A stretch of 64,000 bases of DNA from Segatella copri (GCF_002224675.1 NZ_NMPZ01000010.1:1-64000), one strand, 5' to 3'; shown: positions 8,559 to 20,242, numbered from the stretch's first letter. Program-made: numbers and translations. The notes: a model not told the origin generated them from the letters alone.

Positions 8559-9263
8559 CTACTTCACGTGAATAGACAGGTTTCTGACAGGCTTGCCCTG
8601 TCCGTCGATGAATCGGACACAGAAGTCACTCATGCCAGGGCCATTGATGACTGCACCACGAAGGATATTCCTACCTTTCTTCAAGGTAAGCTTCTTAGAA
8701 ACCACATCATCGCGAACCATTCTTCGGTCGCCTTCGAGCATCACCGCCTCCTCACCATTGAGCCACCACATGGAGGCACCATTCGAGCCAACAGACAAGC
8801 GGACATCTTTCATCTCCTCAGGGCAATCGATAATGGTAACCGCCCAGAACAAGACACCATACTTGGACTTCTTAAACGAAGTAGCGAAACGGAAGAGCTT
8901 CACATTAAACAGTTTACTATCCAGCGCATGCCATTTCAGTTTTTCCTTGCCCACCTTCACGAAGGCTCCATCCTTAGGAACTGTTTCCATCTGTTTAGGG
9001 AAATACTGCGTATGGAATATCTCCTTCAGATAAGAATCAGTAAAAACGACATTGCTCTTGACCGGCACAGAGATTGGCTCCAAGAGCAACCATCTCTGAA
9101 TAAAGCCAGCCGCATTGGGCACGACGGGCTGCTTGCCGACAGGTCCGAAATAAGGATCGATGTCTACAGGTAATTCCTTATTTTGGGCATCCGCAGAGGA
9201 ATGCCCAAAAAGGAATACACATAAACAAAACAATCTTACTATTTTATTGAAAAAGTTGTTCAT
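8559..9263 (-). CDS. Stand-alone secreted beta-domain protein of xylan locus
   Basis: A 234-residue protein with a signal peptide (ends near SSADAQ). The mature part (PYFGPVGKQPVVPN, GFIQRWLLLEPI, GVLFWAVTIIDCPEEMKDVRL, SNGASMWWLNGEE) resembles the galactose-binding-like domain found at the N-terminus of some Bacteroidota acetylxylan or feruloyl esterases. No catalytic domain follows. Its ATG overlaps the TGA of the upstream GH43 (ATGA) and it is followed directly by another GH43, so it is translated with them. A carbohydrate-binding or enzyme-helper role is inferred. Confidence 0.65.
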   Translation of the reverse strand: MNNFFNKIVRLFCLCVFLFGHSSADAQNKELPVDIDPYFGPVGKQPVVPNAAGFIQRWLLLEPISVPVKSNVVFTDSYLKEIFHTQYFPKQMETVPKDGAFVKVGKEKLKWHALDSKLFNVKLFRFATSFKKSKYGVLFWAVTIIDCPEEMKDVRLSVGSNGASMWWLNGEEAVMLEGDRRMVRDDVVSKKLTLKKGRNILRGAVINGPGMSDFCVRFIDGQGKPVRNLSIHVK

Positions 9264-10621
9264 AGACTATTCTTTTTATTTTTGAGGTTCGATAATCTGA
9301 TAAAGCCCAGCCAGTCAACCTCTACATCGGCTCCACTCTGCAAAGATACATGGAGAGCATGAACGCCCTGAGGAGCATGGAGCACCTGAGCACGGACATT
9401 CTTCCAGGCTGTCGACTTCGGAATCTTCACCTTAGCGATGATATTACCCTTCTTGCCATCGGCTCTGACTACGAGCACACCGCCCTTTGAAGACTTGGCA
9501 CGAACGGTGATTTCTTCCACCTTCTCATTACCGAAATCCACCTTATTATATATAAGAGCAGTATTCGATTTAGAGAAGAGAGTCTTCCATCCGGCAAAAC
9601 AATTGTTTTTATCCAGATATTCAATACCAATACCCTTGCCTTGCAGCGCAGAATAACGGTCAATCTGAATATGCGAACGTGCCTTCGTCAATCCCACACC
9701 TCTTAGTGTAGGTATCACCTTCTGTATCGTTCCGTCAGGATTGAAGTTCAGAGAGTCGATTCGCACCGAGCGGTTCTTGTCGAACTTAGGCGAATAATCA
9801 TTATGATGATAGAAGAGATACCACTGTCCCTGATATTCCACGATGCTATGATGATTGGTCCAGCACTTCGTAGGCGACTCATCCATGATGATGCCCTTGA
9901 ATGTGAAAGGTCCCATCGGATGGTCAGCCATGGCATAAGCCAGCGTTTCGGTACCATCCTTTTCACGTACCCAAGGGAAGGTGAAATAATATTTGCCGTT
10001 ACGCTCGAAAGCAAACGGACCTTCCTTGAATCCCTCAGGCAAGCCCTCTACCTGTTTTGGTTCCGAGGCAAGTTCCGTCATATTTGGTTTCAGCTTAGCC
10101 ATGTGCAAACCTGCTCCCGCCCAGTAGATATAAGCCTGTCCGTCTTTATCTATCAACACACAAGGATCTATGCCATGCACACCCTCTATGGGTTTCCACA
10201 TCGGCATAAATGGTCCTTCCGGATGGTCGGCAACCGCCACACCTATTCCGAATCCCTTCTCCTCCCCTTTCGGAGCGGCAGGGAAATAAAAGTAATACTT
10301 CCCGTCTTTCTCCACACAATCTGGAGCCCACATCGTATAGCTTCCATCCTGTACCCAAGGTACTTTGTCCTGCGAAACGATGACTCCATGATCCTGCCAT
10401 TCAGTAAGATTGGTAGAAGAGAAAACGTGATAATCTGCCATGCAGAACCATTCCTTCAGTTTCTCGATAGGACTCGGAATGTCATGAGAAGGATAAAGAT
10501 ACATCTTCCCGTTGAATACGCGAGCCGTAGGGTCAGCAGAATACTGTCCGCTGATAATCGGGTTTTGAGCCGAAGCTCCTGTCGATAACGCCAGCATCAA
10601 GGCACACATCCATGTTTTCAT
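9260..10621 (-). CDS. GH43 arabinofuranosidase/xylosidase with CBM6-like domain
   Basis: A 453-residue secreted enzyme with a signal peptide (1-18) and a GH43 propeller (about 20-320). Acidic motifs are YSADPTARVF, GIDPCVLIDKDGQ and FKEGPFAFER. A C-terminal beta sandwich (about 325-445: GIGIEYLDKNNC to VEVDWLGFI) looks like CBM6. It would remove arabinose or xylose from xylan oligosaccharides. The ATG at 10621 is chosen; the frame extends only to a TTG 6 nt upstream. It is separated from the upstream SusD by a terminator-like hairpin (10643-10675), suggesting lower expression than SusC/D. Confidence 0.83.
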   Translation of the reverse strand: MKTWMCALMLALSTGASAQNPIISGQYSADPTARVFNGKMYLYPSHDIPSPIEKLKEWFCMADYHVFSSTNLTEWQDHGVIVSQDKVPWVQDGSYTMWAPDCVEKDGKYYFYFPAAPKGEEKGFGIGVAVADHPEGPFMPMWKPIEGVHGIDPCVLIDKDGQAYIYWAGAGLHMAKLKPNMTELASEPKQVEGLPEGFKEGPFAFERNGKYYFTFPWVREKDGTETLAYAMADHPMGPFTFKGIIMDESPTKCWTNHHSIVEYQGQWYLFYHHNDYSPKFDKNRSVRIDSLNFNPDGTIQKVIPTLRGVGLTKARSHIQIDRYSALQGKGIGIEYLDKNNCFAGWKTLFSKSNTALIYNKVDFGNEKVEEITVRAKSSKGGVLVVRADGKKGNIIAKVKIPKSTAWKNVRAQVLHAPQGVHALHVSLQSGADVEVDWLGFIRLSNLKNKKNSL

Positions 10622-10642
10622 ACACAAATTCCTTTAAAGAAG

Positions 10643-10675
10643 AAAAAAGGGGGTGCTTCTTTTCAAAACACCCCC
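10643..10675 (-). terminator. Intra-operon terminator/attenuator after second SusD
   Basis: On the minus strand GGGGGTG (10675-10669) pairs with CACCCCC (10655-10649) and is followed by six Ts. It sits between the SusD stop (10741) and the GH43 start (10621). No new promoter is obvious before the GH43, so partial read-through is the simplest model. Confidence 0.7.
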
Positions 10676-10740
10676 TAATTATCAAACTAATCTATAGTTC
10701 TTTAAACTTAAAACGTTTTATTTACAAAACAACTTCATGA

Positions 10741-12543
10741 TTACCAACCAGGATTCTGCTCCAGGTTAGGGTTCATGTTCTTCACTGTTTGTGGATAAGG
10801 GAAGTAATCATGTTTTCCCTCTTGGTAACCAACAGTGAAACCAGCATCCTTTGCTGCATGAGAAGAAACTGTATAGAAGCGGCTATTTGCCTCTGTACCA
10901 TGCTCCCAGTGCAACTTCTCGTCAGAAGGCTGAGGTGCGCGGAACAACTTGTCAAAGAGGTGAGGTACATCAGAACCCGCATTCTTGATGCGATTGATGG
11001 CAGTGGCATCCCTCCATCTCTTGATGTCGAACCAACGACAACCTTCCATCCACAACTCGTATGATTTCTCCTTCTTCAGCACATCCATATCTACGGTTTG
11101 GCTGATGGTCTGGGAACCTGCACGCTCCTGAATCATATTAATATACTTCTTGGCCTCACCCTGATCGCCAGTCTGGAGACAAGCCTCAGCATAGTTCAAA
11201 AGAACCTCGGCATAACGCATCACGAGATAGTTGTTCAAACGGACGTTGGCATCATATTTCTTACCATCAGAGTCAGCTGCACGCATCACTGTCTTGAATG
11301 CCAACCAAGTAGAGTTACCATAAAGTCCCTGAACCTGATCCTTAATACCAACAGCCGTGCTTACCTTCTTCTGCTCAACCGTCAGATTGTTTAGCGAATC
11401 ATTAGCATACTTCATTTTATAAACAGCATCATCAATGTGCTTCAAGGTTGCCTTGAAACGGTAAGAGTCGCCATCGTTCTTATGGAACTCATCACCAAAC
11501 CACTGAGGTACACCTAAGCCACCCCAACCATCGATGCCACTATATACAGACTGAGGAGAAACTACGAAGTTACCAGCACGCCAGTTCATTGCATTAGACT
11601 CCATCCAGCTAGAACGCTGAATCATACCGCTCCATTTACCCTTACCCGCATTGTACTCGAAGTTGATTTCGAAGACCTTTTCCTCGTTGCCATCACCCTC
11701 AATATGGAAGTTGTCCATATACTTGTCGCCTGGAACAAGGGCATACTTGTCTGAGTCGATAACCTTCTTGAGGGCAATTTTAGCCTTGTCATACTTGCCA
11801 GCGAAGAGGTAAGCCTTACCAGCCAATGCATTAGCAAAGCCCTTGGTTACCTTTACAGCTCCATCCTTGTCTCCCTTGCTCTTGCGCTCATCAAGATCGG
11901 GCGCAGCTGCCTCACATTCAGAAGCAACCCACTCTATCAACTGTTCGTGGGTCATAGGATTCTCAGGATCCTTATCGCTGTTGTATGGAAGCGCATCAGC
12001 TGTCAACTGCTTTAAGACGAATGGAGGAGTGCCCCATAAGTTTGCCAACAAGAAGTAGTCGTAAGCACGAAGCACACGAGCCTCAGCCACACAACGCTTC
12101 TTGACTGGTGTATCTGGATTAGCAAACTTGTTAACGACCAAGTTGCAAGTATACACTGAAGAATAGAGACCTGAGTACATCAACTTTGGAACCAAGGCAT
12201 CAGTATCATAGCGGAACTCATTGAGGCAACCAGCGTCCTCATGGTCTCCATAGTTACCACTGGCATAGTAAACATCATCACCACACATGTTCAGAATCAA
12301 CTTGTGAGGAGTATAGATACCCAAACTTCCCTGGACGTCTGGCTGACGTCCTACTACATTACACATAAAGCCTTCGTATGCTGCCACCAAAGCAGCCTCT
12401 GCATCGGCATCAGTCTTATAGAACTGTTCCTCATAAGTAGTACCCTTCTGCTCAATATCGAGCTGACTCTCACAGGAAGTAAAAGATACTGTTCCTGTCA
12501 ACGCAAGGGCTAATATACTAGAATATAATAAATACTTTTTCAT
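10741..12543 (-). CDS. SusD-like glycan-binding lipoprotein (second pair)
   Basis: A 600-residue SusD/RagB-family surface lipoprotein. The lipobox is VSFTSC (Cys about 24). The N-terminal TPR-like helices (EEQFYKTDADAEAALVAAYEG) and the C-terminal signature (SYELWMEGCRWFDIKRW, then PYPQTVKNMNPNLEQNPGW) are typical. SusD proteins cap the SusC pore and hand over oligosaccharides. It lies 18 nt downstream of its SusC partner. Substrate is inferred as a xylan or arabinoxylan fragment from the linked GH43, GH3 and esterase genes. Confidence 0.93.
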   Translation of the reverse strand: MKKYLLYSSILALALTGTVSFTSCESQLDIEQKGTTYEEQFYKTDADAEAALVAAYEGFMCNVVGRQPDVQGSLGIYTPHKLILNMCGDDVYYASGNYGDHEDAGCLNEFRYDTDALVPKLMYSGLYSSVYTCNLVVNKFANPDTPVKKRCVAEARVLRAYDYFLLANLWGTPPFVLKQLTADALPYNSDKDPENPMTHEQLIEWVASECEAAAPDLDERKSKGDKDGAVKVTKGFANALAGKAYLFAGKYDKAKIALKKVIDSDKYALVPGDKYMDNFHIEGDGNEEKVFEINFEYNAGKGKWSGMIQRSSWMESNAMNWRAGNFVVSPQSVYSGIDGWGGLGVPQWFGDEFHKNDGDSYRFKATLKHIDDAVYKMKYANDSLNNLTVEQKKVSTAVGIKDQVQGLYGNSTWLAFKTVMRAADSDGKKYDANVRLNNYLVMRYAEVLLNYAEACLQTGDQGEAKKYINMIQERAGSQTISQTVDMDVLKKEKSYELWMEGCRWFDIKRWRDATAINRIKNAGSDVPHLFDKLFRAPQPSDEKLHWEHGTEANSRFYTVSSHAAKDAGFTVGYQEGKHDYFPYPQTVKNMNPNLEQNPGW

Positions 12544-12561
12544 TGCTGTATCATTTAATAA

Positions 12562-15500
12562 TTAGAATGTTACATTGATACCAAATACCATCTTCTTAGA
12601 AGTAGGATAAGTACCATTATCAAAACCACGAGACTGAGCGCTGTTCATAGAAGCTGTCTCAGGATCGGCTCCAGGATACTTGGTGATTGTGAAGAAGTCA
12701 TCCAAAGAGCAGTAAACACGCACACCATTCAGACCAATCTTGCTCGTAATGAGACGTGGCAATGTGTAACCCAACTGAATCTGCTTAATCTTGAAGTAAG
12801 AACCGCTGAAGACAGCTGCGCTAGAACTGAAGAATGTCCAGTCAGTTGCCACCTTCTTCATATCAGGATACTTGGCGTTGGTATTACTCTCTGTCCAAGA
12901 ATTCTTCCAATATTCATCGATACCATTCAAGAGTGGTCGGTCGGCCGATACCATCAAGTTGTAAATCTTGTTGCCAGCAGAGCCTGTTCCAAATACGGTG
13001 AGGTCAAAGCCCTTGTACTCAGCATTGAGGGTGATACCGTAAGTAAACTTAGGAATACCCACACCCAAATCCTGCTTATCATTATCTGTAGGCGCATTGG
13101 TGGTATTACCATTCTTGTCATAATACAACGCACTTCCATCCTCAGCTACACCTGCATACTTGTAACCACGGAAGTACCAGATAGAGTGCCCCACCTCGAA
13201 TGTTGGCTTCAAACGGCTGTTGAAGCCATCGATACCTATACCCTCGATACGGCTGATGGATGAAGAAAGATCCTTTACCTCATTCTTCAAGGTAGAACCG
13301 TTGACTGAAACAGAGTACTTGAAATCACGGATATGATCTCTCCAACCCAACTCGAAGTCGAAACCTGTGTTAAGCACCTTACCAGAGTTGATGATATACT
13401 TGCTTACACCAATTTCCGGAAGAAGATTTATCTCTACCAAGAGGTCCTTGGTGTTCTTGCGATACCAGTCGAGAGAGAATGTCAAACGGTCGTTCAAGAA
13501 ACGGGCATCAAGACCCAAGTCTACCTGTTCTGAAGTCTCCCAAGTCAAATCTGGGTTAGCAAGACCTGTTGGCTTAGAACCATAAGACAACTTACCATCA
13601 CCGCTAGATGGATTGTACTGATAGAAGCTCTGGTTCATGGCAATAGGAGAAGTATACGGGTAGTTGCTCAATACATTGACATTACCATTCTTACCCCAAG
13701 ATCCACGAAGCTTCAAGAAAGAGATGGCATCACGACTGATGTTGTCCTTGAAGAACTTCTCATTGCTGATAGTCCAACCAGCAGATACTGATGGGAAGTT
13801 ACCCCAACGAGCATCCTTTGAAAGCTTAGATGAATCGAATGCATCACGACGGAAGTTGAACTGCAAGAAATAACGATTATCGTAGCTATAAGACAAACGA
13901 CCGAAGTATGAAAGTTCCGTAGCGTCGTTAGGAGCATTGCCTACGCTCTTTGTAGCATCAGCGAGCAAATAGTCGATGTAACGATAGTTAGGAGCATAGT
14001 TTGAAAGAATATTCGTACCCTCAGAACCAATAGTAGCATTGTCCCAATGATTCTTGGTGAACGACATACCCACCATGGCTCCTACTGTATGCTTGCCAAA
14101 TGTATTCAAATAGTTTGCAAAGTTCTCCCACTGATAGTAAAGACCATTGTTGGTATGAGCCTCTATCTTGTATTGTGAGGAGTTAGAGAGGGAATTGATG
14201 TAATATGGCTGCTCATAGTTGTGGTAGTTGCTCTGCGTGATGCGGTAACCCAAACGAGATGTATAGGTGAAGCCCTTGAATGGCTTGATGTTGGCAGCAA
14301 CGGTACCACGTACATTGATACCCTGGTTGTAAGAGCCTACACGGTCGCGCTGTGCCAATGGGTTACCAGTAGCATCCTCCACATAGTGAGATGTACCATA
14401 GAAATCATTATTATGGTCAGCATCTCTCATCACAGGGGCGCCATTCTGATAAGCGTTATAAACATTGGTTGGCAACTTAGCAGGGTCGCTTACGTAGCAA
14501 GGTGTCAATGGATCTACAGAAACTACAGAGTTCAACACAGAACCATAACCTTTGTTCACACCCTTGGTCTTCCACTTCTCGAAAGAGGTGTTTGTCGAGA
14601 TGTTCAACCACTTATATACATCGTAGTCTGCATTAATCTGACCTGTAAAGCGCTTGTAAACATCCTTATCTCCCTTGACGATACCATTGTTATTGAGGAT
14701 ATTCAAGTTGGCAAGGAAACGACCCTTACCATTGCTAGCCTGGATGGTAAGGCTGTGCTGATGAGCCAAACTATTTTCAAAAGCCTCATCATACCAGTCG
14801 GTGTTCTCTCCATTATATCCCTCAGCCTTCAACTTATCATCCGTCAAGTCGCCCAAGTACTTATGGTATGAAATATACTCTGGAGCGTCGAAGAGCTTAG
14901 CCTTTCTACCAATAGACTGGATGGTAAACTTGCTGCTGTAAGAAATCTCAGCCTTACCGCCATTGGCAGCACCACTCTTGGTAGTAATGATAACGACACC
15001 ATTACCAGCCTGTGCACCATAGATGGCAGCAGAAGCGGCATCCTTCAATACCTCAATGCTCTCGATCATAGATGGATCCAGATACTGGATGTTATCCACC
15101 TTCAGACCATCGACAATGAGCAACGGACCGATATTACCACTATTGGAAGAATAACCACGGATACGGATATCGGCAGCCTCACCCGGACCACCCGAGTTGA
15201 TAATCTGTACACCGGCAGCCTTACCCTGGAGGGCAGCACCGGCATCGGTAGCTGACAAGCCCTTGATGTCATCGCTCTTGATAGATGCAACTGCACCTGT
15301 CAGGTCGCTCTTCTTCTGAACGCCATAACCGATGACAACGACATCATTCAGAACTTTAGCATCATCCTTCAAGGTAATGGTAAGCGTTTTACCAGCCTGA
15401 GCTTTCACGGTCTTAGGCTCCATACCCACATAAGTAATAGTCAATGTTGCATCAGGTGCAGCATCAATGCTAAACTTACCATCCAAATCAGTAATCACAC

Positions 15501-15663
15501 CCAGCTTGCTGCCTGCAGCTTTCACTGTAGCACCAATGACAGGTTCACCACTTGGATCTGTAACTACTCCTTTTACAATACTCTGAGCCGACATTCCTGC
15601 TGGGAATAAACAGAGAAAGGATAGCAATGCTAACGGCTTTTCAATCTTTTTTAAGTTCCTCAT
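12562..15663 (-). CDS. SusC-like TonB-dependent transporter (second pair)
   Basis: A 1033-residue outer-membrane importer. It has a signal peptide (1-26), a CarboxypepD_reg-like domain (about 28-110, VKGVVTDPSGEPVIGATVKA), the TonB-box region DVVVIGYGVQKKSDLTGAV, a plug (IRGYSSN, PLLIVDGL, IESIEVLKDAASAAIYG) and a 22-strand barrel ending in KKMVFGINVTF. It imports oligosaccharides with the SusD encoded downstream. It is the first gene of its unit. Its promoter at 15746-15790 carries the shared operator-like motif, 83 nt upstream of the ATG. Confidence 0.94.
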   Translation of the reverse strand: MRNLKKIEKPLALLSFLCLFPAGMSAQSIVKGVVTDPSGEPVIGATVKAAGSKLGVITDLDGKFSIDAAPDATLTITYVGMEPKTVKAQAGKTLTITLKDDAKVLNDVVVIGYGVQKKSDLTGAVASIKSDDIKGLSATDAGAALQGKAAGVQIINSGGPGEAADIRIRGYSSNSGNIGPLLIVDGLKVDNIQYLDPSMIESIEVLKDAASAAIYGAQAGNGVVIITTKSGAANGGKAEISYSSKFTIQSIGRKAKLFDAPEYISYHKYLGDLTDDKLKAEGYNGENTDWYDEAFENSLAHQHSLTIQASNGKGRFLANLNILNNNGIVKGDKDVYKRFTGQINADYDVYKWLNISTNTSFEKWKTKGVNKGYGSVLNSVVSVDPLTPCYVSDPAKLPTNVYNAYQNGAPVMRDADHNNDFYGTSHYVEDATGNPLAQRDRVGSYNQGINVRGTVAANIKPFKGFTYTSRLGYRITQSNYHNYEQPYYINSLSNSSQYKIEAHTNNGLYYQWENFANYLNTFGKHTVGAMVGMSFTKNHWDNATIGSEGTNILSNYAPNYRYIDYLLADATKSVGNAPNDATELSYFGRLSYSYDNRYFLQFNFRRDAFDSSKLSKDARWGNFPSVSAGWTISNEKFFKDNISRDAISFLKLRGSWGKNGNVNVLSNYPYTSPIAMNQSFYQYNPSSGDGKLSYGSKPTGLANPDLTWETSEQVDLGLDARFLNDRLTFSLDWYRKNTKDLLVEINLLPEIGVSKYIINSGKVLNTGFDFELGWRDHIRDFKYSVSVNGSTLKNEVKDLSSSISRIEGIGIDGFNSRLKPTFEVGHSIWYFRGYKYAGVAEDGSALYYDKNGNTTNAPTDNDKQDLGVGIPKFTYGITLNAEYKGFDLTVFGTGSAGNKIYNLMVSADRPLLNGIDEYWKNSWTESNTNAKYPDMKKVATDWTFFSSSAAVFSGSYFKIKQIQLGYTLPRLITSKIGLNGVRVYCSLDDFFTITKYPGADPETASMNSAQSRGFDNGTYPTSKKMVFGINVTF

Positions 15664-15745
15664 AAGAGAATAGATTAAAATTGTTATTTTATTAGTTCAT
15701 GATTGTACGTGTTCAGTAAAAACTTTCTTTTTGCAAAGCACGCTG

Positions 15746-15790
15746 CAAAATTAATAACTATTTCGCATAATGACTTTCTTTTATGTTACA
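15746..15790 (-). promoter_or_regulatory. Promoter with putative HTCS operator, second SusC unit
   Basis: Read on the minus strand: TGTAACA (15790-15784), 6 nt, AAAGT (15777-15773), exactly 19 nt, then TAATTTTG (15753-15746), a Bacteroidota -7 box. The normal -33 TTTG is absent; the AAAGT half lies close to the -33 position. The same 45-bp architecture precedes xusA, the GH5 gene and the plus-strand GH43. Confidence 0.7.
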
Positions 15791-15850
15791 ATTACTTTGC
15801 GAAACATAAAAAAAAAGCAAAAAGAAACATAAGATATTAGAAATATAACA

Positions 15851-15893
15851 AAAAGAAATCCCGAAACTGCCTGGCAGTGTCGGGATTTCTTTT
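15851..15893. terminator. Strong terminator after the esterase gene
   Basis: AAAAGAAATCCCGA (15851-15864) pairs with TCGGGATTTCTTTT (15880-15893), with an additional inner CTGC/GCAG stem. The hairpin is T/A-flanked on both strands. It lies just downstream of the esterase stop (15921) and upstream of the next promoter, so it separates the two minus-strand xylan units. Confidence 0.85.
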
Positions 15894-15920
15894 ATATTAT
15901 CTTATTGATTTCCTGTCTTG

Positions 15921-17828
<1,908 letters not shown>

Positions 17829-17865
17829 TTATATGTTAAATATCAATTATAAAGATGCTTTTGGA

Positions 17866-17900
17866 TAAAAAAATTGGTCATGTCATCACGACACGACCAA
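17866..17900 (-). terminator. Terminator/attenuator between xyn10C and the esterase
   Basis: On the minus strand TTGGTCGTGTC (17900-17890) pairs with GACATGACCAA (17884-17874), with one mismatch, and is followed by a seven-T run (17873-17867). It closes the xus-xyn10C unit. With no promoter visible downstream, the esterase is presumably served by read-through. Confidence 0.72.
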
Positions 17901-17972
17901 CCTTAACGACTAACATTTTTTTTCGGTTAATCTATGTATGATAAAACCTAAAACTAATGTCTTTTAGAGTAA

Positions 17973-20201
17973 TTACTTGGCTTCCTTCCAATATTCTGGA
18001 GCACCAAGACCAGCAGCGAAACCTGCGTATGTGTGCTTGCGGAGATAGTTGCTATCCCAAAGACCTGTAGGGCAACCTGGACGCCAACCTGAATCCTTAG
18101 GAGAATCAGTAGCACACCACTGAGTGATACCATACTGCTGAGCCTGTGGAATCAGCTCGAAGTACTTCTGGATGATGAATGTATAGAAACTACGCATCTG
18201 CTTGTGCTGCTCCTCAGTCATCTTGTCGAAGGTAACAGAAGTACCAGCCTCATCCTCATAAGCCATATCAAGCTCAGAAATCTTGACGAGCTTACCTGTC
18301 TTAGCCATCAACTTAAACATCTCTTCGATGTCGCTCTGAAGCTTAGCCTGCTTAGTTGCATCACCATAGCATGTTACGTGCATCTGTGTACCAATACCAT
18401 CGATAACAACAGGCTCCTCTGCATTAGGATCTTCCCACAGACCAATCCAGTGGATCAAGCTCTTCAGCTTAGCGTGCTGATCCCCGTAACCTTCCAAGTT
18501 GTAGTCATTGATAAAGAGCTTCAACTTAGATGGATCACCATTGTGCTCAGCAAAGCTCTTACGTGCATCTCTTACGGCTGTACGAACATAGTCGATATCA
18601 CCGAGATAATCCTGCCAGTAGAAGCTATTGGCTACATCAGAAGCAGGAGCATTAGTTGCATGCTGCAACTCATTGAATCCATCAGCACCAACCTTACCAG
18701 AGATCGCCTCATTAACGACATCCCATGTAGTAACATAACCATCAGTAGCCTCCATCATACCATCAATCCAAGTTCCCATGGCAGTGGTAAGAGCATTTTT
18801 CTTCTCTTCATCGGTGAGAGGAATGGAGTTGAGATTCTTGACCTGACAAACCTTAACAGAATGTACATCCAAAGTAGCATCTGCTGTCTGTGGTTTCAAG
18901 ATAATATCATAATTACCTCCAACAATATTAGGCATCTGAAGTTTTACGGTATGACGACCAGCAGAAACAGGTACACTTACAGTAATTTGCTGGTCACTGC
19001 CACCCCAACCATTCTGCATAGTCAATTCTACTCCACTAGCATCCTTTGAAGCAGACAAGTCAAGATAAACCACATAATTACCCTCCTCAGAAAGCGTATT
19101 TTCGCCACCTGGCATAACAAAGAACTGAGACCAATCTCCTGTTGGAACAAAATGGATAGCACCATTCACAACAGGTGGTTCGCATCCCATAGCAAAGAAT
19201 GGGAAAGGTCCATCAGTATAGGTTTTCTCATGAACTAGTTGTTCTACCTCTTTAGATGCGGCTGCAGAAGCCACCTTGATGGTACAGCCAGTCGGATTCC
19301 AACCATGAGCCGACTCTTTTGCAAAGTCTCCATTTTCAATAAGATTCTCATCAGAACCAGCTTTCGTCAACTTAAAGTCATCGCAAGAAATGGTTCCTCC
19401 TACGTTACCGAACACAAACTGGAGCTTATCAATAGGGAAATTGGCTGTAAACTCCCACTTCAAAGTAGAATAATCGTTAGTGATGTCATAATCTTCCATA
19501 TACTGAACATCATTACTACCACCCCATTGGTTTTTATTATCACTTGCTTCCCAAATAGGCCAAGCAGCAAAAGTTCCACCATCCGAAGCCTTTACCTTAA
19601 CGGTCATCACGTAACTTTGTCCCTTAACCAATGCCTTAGGCAACACATAACTAATCTGTTTATCCCATTTGTTGGCACCAGCTTCGCCACAAGCAATCTC
19701 CAAGTACTTGTTTCCACCATTTGGATCAGGTGGCAACTCCTTATCCTTGATAAGATTTTTGAGGTACTTATTGGCTGCCTGAGAATGCCAAGCCAGCGTA
19801 TGACCATAAATCGTCATATCTGCATCTTGCGCATTCTTGACGAACTCCTTGACTAACGAAAAATCCGTACTGCCATCATCTTTCACACAAGAAGACATTT
19901 TCATGGCATTACCAGCAGTCATTTCATTGAAATTGCTACCAGCAAGGCAATATACAAGTTCCTGCTTGTTGAATTCGGCTGCTTCGAGCGCAATGCCCAA
20001 CTTAAAGTCGGGATTGCACTTGCCGGCAGCTTTCATATCTTCCACGTATTTCTTCAAAGGCTCGTAGTTATTCAGATACTGATAATCCTTCAAATTCTTG
20101 GTCATATCAGTTCTGTACTCCGAGAACTTGTCATCAGCACAAGAAGACAAAGCCAAGAGAGCCACCAAGCCTAAACCTAAATTAATATTTTTCAATTTCA
20201 T
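17973..20201 (-). CDS. xyn10C: GH10 endo-1,4-beta-xylanase with inserted CBM modules
   Basis: A 742-residue surface lipoprotein xylanase. The lipobox is ALSSC (Cys21), followed by ADD, an acidic stretch that fits Bacteroidota surface export. The GH10 barrel starts at about 40-150 (GIALEAAEF, TIYGHTLAWHSQA), is interrupted by about 320 residues of two beta-sandwich CBM-like modules (about 160-455), and resumes with TTWDVVNEA (acid/base Glu498), FINDYNLEG and KISELDMAY (nucleophile Glu643). This split layout is that of Xyn10C in Prevotella bryantii. The ATG at 20201 is preferred over an upstream in-frame TTG. It is the enzyme that first cuts xylan at the cell surface. Confidence 0.92.
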   Translation of the reverse strand: MKLKNINLGLGLVALLALSSCADDKFSEYRTDMTKNLKDYQYLNNYEPLKKYVEDMKAAGKCNPDFKLGIALEAAEFNKQELVYCLAGSNFNEMTAGNAMKMSSCVKDDGSTDFSLVKEFVKNAQDADMTIYGHTLAWHSQAANKYLKNLIKDKELPPDPNGGNKYLEIACGEAGANKWDKQISYVLPKALVKGQSYVMTVKVKASDGGTFAAWPIWEASDNKNQWGGSNDVQYMEDYDITNDYSTLKWEFTANFPIDKLQFVFGNVGGTISCDDFKLTKAGSDENLIENGDFAKESAHGWNPTGCTIKVASAAASKEVEQLVHEKTYTDGPFPFFAMGCEPPVVNGAIHFVPTGDWSQFFVMPGGENTLSEEGNYVVYLDLSASKDASGVELTMQNGWGGSDQQITVSVPVSAGRHTVKLQMPNIVGGNYDIILKPQTADATLDVHSVKVCQVKNLNSIPLTDEEKKNALTTAMGTWIDGMMEATDGYVTTWDVVNEAISGKVGADGFNELQHATNAPASDVANSFYWQDYLGDIDYVRTAVRDARKSFAEHNGDPSKLKLFINDYNLEGYGDQHAKLKSLIHWIGLWEDPNAEEPVVIDGIGTQMHVTCYGDATKQAKLQSDIEEMFKLMAKTGKLVKISELDMAYEDEAGTSVTFDKMTEEQHKQMRSFYTFIIQKYFELIPQAQQYGITQWCATDSPKDSGWRPGCPTGLWDSNYLRKHTYAGFAAGLGAPEYWKEAK

Positions 20202-20242
20202 AATAATCAAATTATTAGAATGACACTTATCTATCAAGAATA

